Shown here: one piece after another, positions 59,000 through 64,000 of the stretch
How positions within the stretch are numbered: the first letter of the stretch is position 1
How the letters are laid out: each line of letters begins with the position of its first letter
Program-made: the position numbers and the translations under genes
Source of the DNA: Takakia lepidozioides
Lineage: Eukaryota > Streptophyta > Takakiopsida > Takakiales > Takakiaceae
Direction of reading: 5' to 3'
Length of the DNA: 64,000 nucleotides
NCBI GenBank assembly: GCA_030704615.1
Contig: CM060731.1
Span: 52,824,001-52,888,000 of the forward strand
Notes under the pieces: generated by a model
The model's database searches: none
What the model was told of the DNA's origin: nothing
The model's input: the letters and a program-made list of their open reading frames with translations, nothing else

Positions 59000-61422
59000 A
59001 CGTCCCTGCAGGGTGTAGAGGAGTCTCGAGCGGTGAGAGGAAGGCTGATGAGCAGGTCTGAAACCGCGGGGAGAGACTCCGCACTGGTGTCTAGCTTTTC
59101 ACGTGACCAATGCCTTTTCTCGATGCCTTTTCTGGATGATTGTCGTCCATCGTAGTGAGACCATGCGACAATCAACAACAACAGGCACTGCCACTGCCCG
59201 TCCTCTTCACAGGCCCTTGGCATGAAAGTGAACTGCAGGCACTGAAAAAGCTGTTCAGTAAGACGAGGCTGAAATGCCGTTGGCTAGGAACAAAAGCATG
59301 GACCGACGATACTATGCTCGACATGCCTAACAGTGAGGTTGGTATGGAACAGAGAAATATAAGAGCCACAGATACCTGTAGGTGAGGACCATGCCTCCTC
59401 AGCAAAGGAAAAAATTGTCCCTAAATTGTCGGATGCAGGTTTTGTTCTTTGATTGGTTTCAGTGCTTTAAGGCTCTTGGTCAGATTCAGATAGGTACATA
59501 AGGCAGAGGTAAGTCAAGAAGCCTTGTTACAGACATCTGAGTGAGATAGCCTTGTTACAAACAGAGCGATTCAAGGGAGATTTGAGATTTTCCCCTAGCC
59601 CTGCTGCCTTTGTGTTGCGGTGGTTCGAACATTGTAGCATTTTCTGTGCATTCATCAATGTCTGCTTATCTTTATGTCAGCCTATTATGCATTTCGGTTC
59701 AATTGTTGGGGATGAAACTTCTGTTGTGCCGAGGGTTGGACCAACAGATTATGAAGATAGGTCTACTGACTCAGAGAGCAGTGAGGTTTCTATTGGCACT
59801 GTGCATGATTGATCTAAGGAGCCCTGACTGTTGTCTGCGCACATGAAGGAAATGAAGTAATTTTTTTGACACCTTCAACTGCGATAAAAGAAGGCATACA
59901 AGCTGCCATGAGGGAACTGGGAGTCAACCACAGCTTCGAAGGGTCCCTGGAGTTGTGGACCTGTTATTGTGCAGCTCTCTGCAACTCCAGGAACAACTTG
60001 AGATCTGGCACAAGTCTGGGTCCACGACCTGAGGTAAACTCCAAAGTGAACATAAATGAAGGGCACCTCAGAGTTGGACGGATTCCAGCTAGAGATGCTA
60101 ACATCAACCGTTGAGGTACCTTGCTTCAACTGTGGTTGACAATGTCTCAGATAGATGCATCCTGTGCCCATCTGAACAGGTGTGGGGAAGGGGTAAAAGG
60201 CTTACATTATTATGCAAATCCGTCATAGCAAGCATCTCCTCAGAGACTTTACAAGACCATACAATACCATAGGACATTCTCTGTTACAGTCTCTCATTGT
60301 AGTTGTTCCTTAAATTCAGCCTCGGTTGTAACAGTGTTATGTAGATTCAGGTGTCCTGTAAGCTCTCATTGTGGTTGATCTATAGATGGGTTTACAAACT
60401 CTTCTTACCAAAAGCATCTCTTTCTCTCTCTCTCAAGTTTCATCTATCAGATATCTCTCAACTCCAAACTCAGCATTTTACATGTACTACCCCACAACTT
60501 TTATAGTTTTCAAGGATAGACAAACATATCTCACTAGATCATAATGAAGATGACCTTTGATTAACGCCCAAACGAATTTACAGAGGCTACTGCTCAACAC
60601 ATGGCCCATCAAAGGGCCAATGGATGGTTGAAGGAACCCTGAAGAAAAAGTCATCTTGGTGCCCAACAACCCAACTACCTGCGGTTCACTCAAACCTAAG
60701 TGGTACTATCCTTACAGAAGGGGAACACTACCTAATTCCCACTTTCCAACACTCTTCAATCGTAACAGGTAGTTGATCAGGAGTGAACATCTGAAATAAG
60801 GATGAGGAAGAAGTGAGTTGAGGATCAAAAGGAACCACATGAAAGTTTGTCACAAGGACATTGACTGTACAGGGCCCTAACTGTATCTGACAAAACTATT
60901 TCGGCGATACTTGAACAGTCTCTAGAGGCGCCCTCTGCACTGTCCAAAGATACTGTGGACCCGCAGGTCTACCTGTCAATATTGCATCGCAGCACTTGTT
61001 GCTCCACAGTAGGTTGCGAAACTTGCTTAGATGGGCTGTTGAATGATTCTCATGAACCAAGTAGAAGCAAAGAACTTCCAAGCCCAAATCACGCTACCAG
61101 ATTTGTTTCTAAGCTAAGCTAATAACAAGGCTGCCCTCTTCAACCCCTCCTTGTTTACCCCTTTCGGCTCTTCTTAGCACAAGCCTTCCCTGGGATTCAG
61201 GCGCCAGATATCGCAACCCCTCAACCTCTCACCCCTTGCACTGAGACATTGACAAGCCCTTCAGTCTGCTACAACCTGTGTCGAAACCTTATTTTTAAGT
61301 AAGAGGGGCAATGCATGTTCTTGGCTGAATTTTAGGTGAGGTGCTTGCCAGTGATCTTATTTGTCACTGTAGGAGCCAAAGGAGCATAACTTATCTACTC
61401 ATTGTTGGTCCCTATGTCTCGT
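59000..61422. other. unassigned DNA between the P450 fragment and MKK3
   Basis: Open pieces at 59140-59385 (LFTGPWHESELQALKKLFSK, +) and 59866-60114 (+) look faintly coding, but show no family and no coherent splice pattern. The right end should hold the 3' UTR of MKK3. A CT run occurs near 60420. Confidence 0.4.
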
Positions 61423-63545
61423 CTAAGTGTGGGCTCCTTCGGACTCACTGTTGTGCAAGTATTGCTGAACATAAAGCTCTTGCTTGGAGATGCAGAACGA
61501 TCCCATTTGCTCGCCAGGCTCCATGACAAACTGTTCACTGAATGTACCCATCCGCCGCTTCTGGATATCAGTGCAGGGGCTGCTTGGCACACCATCCACT
61601 TGAACGCCATCTCCTGTTTGATAGGAACTGTATTGTCACAATGGTGGACCACTGAACAACCTACATATTAGATTTATATATAGATAGAGCCTTAAAGTAA
61701 GTAAAATGCTCACCACAGTGGTGCAGAGAGATAAAATTACACCAGGTATGGGGCTATAAATTCCTATGAGAACTTTGGCTCAGAACAGAGAACCCTATTG
61801 GACAGTACTGTTAGGGCAATATACCCTTTTGGTCAAGCATGTGCCAAAATGCACAAAAACTGCTTACTCAGTTAGACTGTAGGTGAAACAAACACCAAAC
61901 CCAACTAGGCACTGCCTGTTGCAAAAAGGTCCCCAGCAGCAAACGCTGACAGCTAGCAGTTGGTCAAAGCCTTATCCTCCCTAGAGATGTCAATCTTAGA
62001 GTGGAGTGAGTGTTAGTGACATAAGGTCTTATTGATGAATACCTCTGACAGCTGGGAGGTACACTGGTACAGCCAAAATACGGACAGATGACGCAGCTGT
62101 CCCAGAGAAGTGCAGTAAGGGTTACAAAACTAATAAATCCTTGCCTCCCTCCTCTTGCAGACGTCCAACAATGAACAGGGAAGGAATCCCCACATACATT
62201 TACATGAAGTGCCCAAAAAAGTACAAACCTGTTGGCACAAAATGAGTTCCAACGACGAAGGAACCTGACACGCGAATCATGACCCCACGTTCGGCAAACG
62301 CACAGCACTGCAGGTTTTCCACCACATGCACTAATCTCTCTTCCTCATGATCACATGCCAGCATGTTACGGATGTTACTCAATGTTTTGAAGATCTCATC
62401 TGCCCCAGTCGCGATCTGATTTGCGAACCTGAATCAGAGCAAGCGCATAACCTCATCAGATCTCTCAAGGGCTTGGGAACTTGGTAAACGACCAAAACAT
62501 CTTCAATAAGACCAGAAATACACTTCAAAACCTGCCATCTAGCCCAGCTTTTGCAAGCTGAGAAGGAGGCGAGCAACACAAACAGTGACAGATGATAATT
62601 CAAGACACAGATTTTTAATTTGGATAACACTGGGGTAAAACAGATTACGAAAGCGTAGAGTTTGGGCGATATATGCTTTTCATGTGGGGCCACCGCACTT
62701 GGGCTCCATCAAACAACATGTAATAGTGCACTGTGAGCATCTGCTACCACACCCAGGAAATCAGGAGGATATCAGCCAACAAACTGCAAAAAGCTATGCA
62801 ATTTCCGCTAAACAAAAAAAAGATAAAAAAGAGAGATCTTACAGTCATGCTGCCTGCACAAGTGAACAAAAATCCTCTAACAAGGGATCAATGATGTGGC
62901 TGTTGGTGCACTTCCAGTCAATATTAAACATATGTTGCAGTAGAGAAAGAGAGAGAGAGAGAGACTCTATGTGGGGTCTCGCCACTTCCTCTTGGGAAAC
63001 AGATCATCAGAGAGCGAGAGTAGTAGGGGTCCAATACGACCAAAGAATGGTGGCTACCTAACGCAGTGGAGCTCAGAAGAGAAAATTACATCAGATAAGT
63101 CTTTGAGGCGTTCAGTGGGATCAAAAATACTATGAACAAAGCCGGCCAGGTCCACCTGGGTGTTGTCATATTTTGTAATGAAAGGATGTGCCAGCAACTG
63201 CACAGACAAATAGCACAAAATTATCACAAAGAATTAGTAACTTCTACGTGGGATTCCAACATGTCAGCTTCCTGCACTAGGTGCTACAACATCAGTCCAA
63301 ACTAGATAGTCCCAAAGATTAGACAAAAGAACGTACAAAGTATTGAAAAGAGAGATCTGTGTCAGAAAAGGAAACAAAATTGGAGGAGAGACCTGTTCAG
63401 CTGTTGGCCGAGCATCAGCTTCTTTCAGGAGGCAAGCATCGACAAAGGACCGAAACTCCCAGGAGAATCGATCAGCAGGAGGTGACGGAGATGGATCATA
63501 CATAACCTTCATCCATACAAGTTCTACTTTTCCATCAGCAGTAAG
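61423..63545 (-). CDS. MKK3: MAP kinase kinase 3, C-terminal part (continues beyond the right edge)
   Basis: Five exons join in phase: 63545-63393, 63197-63090, 62740-62649, 62428-62229 and 61613-61423, 247 codons to the stop. The first two hold the end of the kinase domain (DPSPSPPADRFSWEFRSFVD, ADARPTAEQ, LLAHPFITKYDNTQVDLAGF). The rest is the NTF2-like domain that among plant MAPKKs marks the MKK3 group: MLTVHYYMLFDGAQ, TGADEIFKTLSNIRNMLA, RLVHVVENLQC, GSFVVGTHFV, FSEQFVMEPGEQMGSFCIS, ending SEGAHT. The upstream exons with the catalytic loop lie outside. MKK3 links MAP3Ks to group C/D MAPKs in ABA, jasmonate and dormancy signalling. The acceptor at 63545 is the least certain junction. Confidence 0.93.
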
Positions 63546-64000
63546 CTAATGAATTAGAATAGCTTCTAGCATTCACCAACATAAGACTGACAAGATGGTA
63601 ATACCTTAGGAAGCCTATTGCATTGAGCCTAAACTGTAAACTCGATGATTATATCTGCTGCAAATACTTCAACATCCCTAAGCTGCCTATTCTTATCTTC
63701 GTTTATTTTTCTTACTCCCAACTTCCATTTCTTCCTGCACCAACTGAGAATAGCTACATTTTATAACTTTCGCATTCCCTCCTGACCAAATTGTAGCTGG
63801 TGCTCAGTAGTGGAAGTGAGTTAATACACATAGAACTATGCCAGCCTTATATGTGTACTGTAGGTTTACAAAGCCTATCCAAATCTTCACTGATCCAGAT
63901 TCTCGAAGAAGGCTGGGTGGTGAGGCATTGGTATCAGGACTCCACCCTCAACAGAGGCTTATGACCTTCCACACAACCTTTGACCACCGGAAAAGCCCAT
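63546..64000. other. probable MKK3 intron
   Basis: No exon of the MKK3 kinase domain could be recognised here, so this is presumably one long intron. Confidence 0.5.

Overview
This is nuclear DNA of a land plant, most likely a seed-free one (bryophyte, lycophyte or fern). Four conserved plant genes with short GT-AG introns can be read: HSP101, a G-box-type bZIP, UBP14 and MKK3. PLS/DYW-class PPR sequence is abundant, and a nuclear copy of mitochondrial DNA carries a trnG-rps4 arrangement whose rps4 wording resembles that of bryophytes. The clade assignment is inference; the plant assignment is firm.

Layout. 1-4163: no gene I can name, one near-exact dispersed repeat. 4164-7186 (-): a complete three-exon P-class PPR gene, divergent from HSP101 at 8429-12893 (+). 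A tRNA-derived SINE lies between them, and two heat-shock elements precede HSP101. 14569-15963 (-): a GBF-like bZIP with an intronless reading frame. 18.4-19.0 kb: stray pieces, namely a decayed copy of UBP14 exon 16 and a piece of mitochondrial rps4.

19.2-33.6 kb is a graveyard of PLS/DYW PPR modules on the minus strand. Blocks were copied to and fro after they had already been broken, because the copies share the same stops and deletions. A PAL exon fragment and a pogo/Tigger-like transposon relic sit among them, and the C-terminal exons of an unidentified gene lie at 30.4-31.1 kb.

33.6-45.4 kb is a nest of mobile elements: an LTR retrotransposon relic, a 5'-truncated LINE with RNase H, two very short LINE-tail insertions with target-site duplications, a repeat family built on the word CACTTGG present in both orientations, a CACTA-like element with GCGACG sub-repeats, and a mitochondrial trnG-rps4 segment. 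One small intact-looking gene for a cysteine-rich secreted protein sits within it (36499-37335, -).

45.6-56.2 kb (+): a complete 20-exon UBP14 (USP5/isopeptidase T) gene, 811 codons. Then an orphan first exon of a cytochrome P450 (-) and, running off the right edge, the C-terminal half of MKK3 (-).

The intact genes do not form one pathway. HSP101 (protein disaggregation), UBP14 (recycling of free ubiquitin chains), MKK3 (MAP kinase signalling) and the GBF (G-box transcription) are ordinary neighbours. The unusual biology is in the repeat-driven shuffling of PPR, PAL, UBP14 and mitochondrial fragments.
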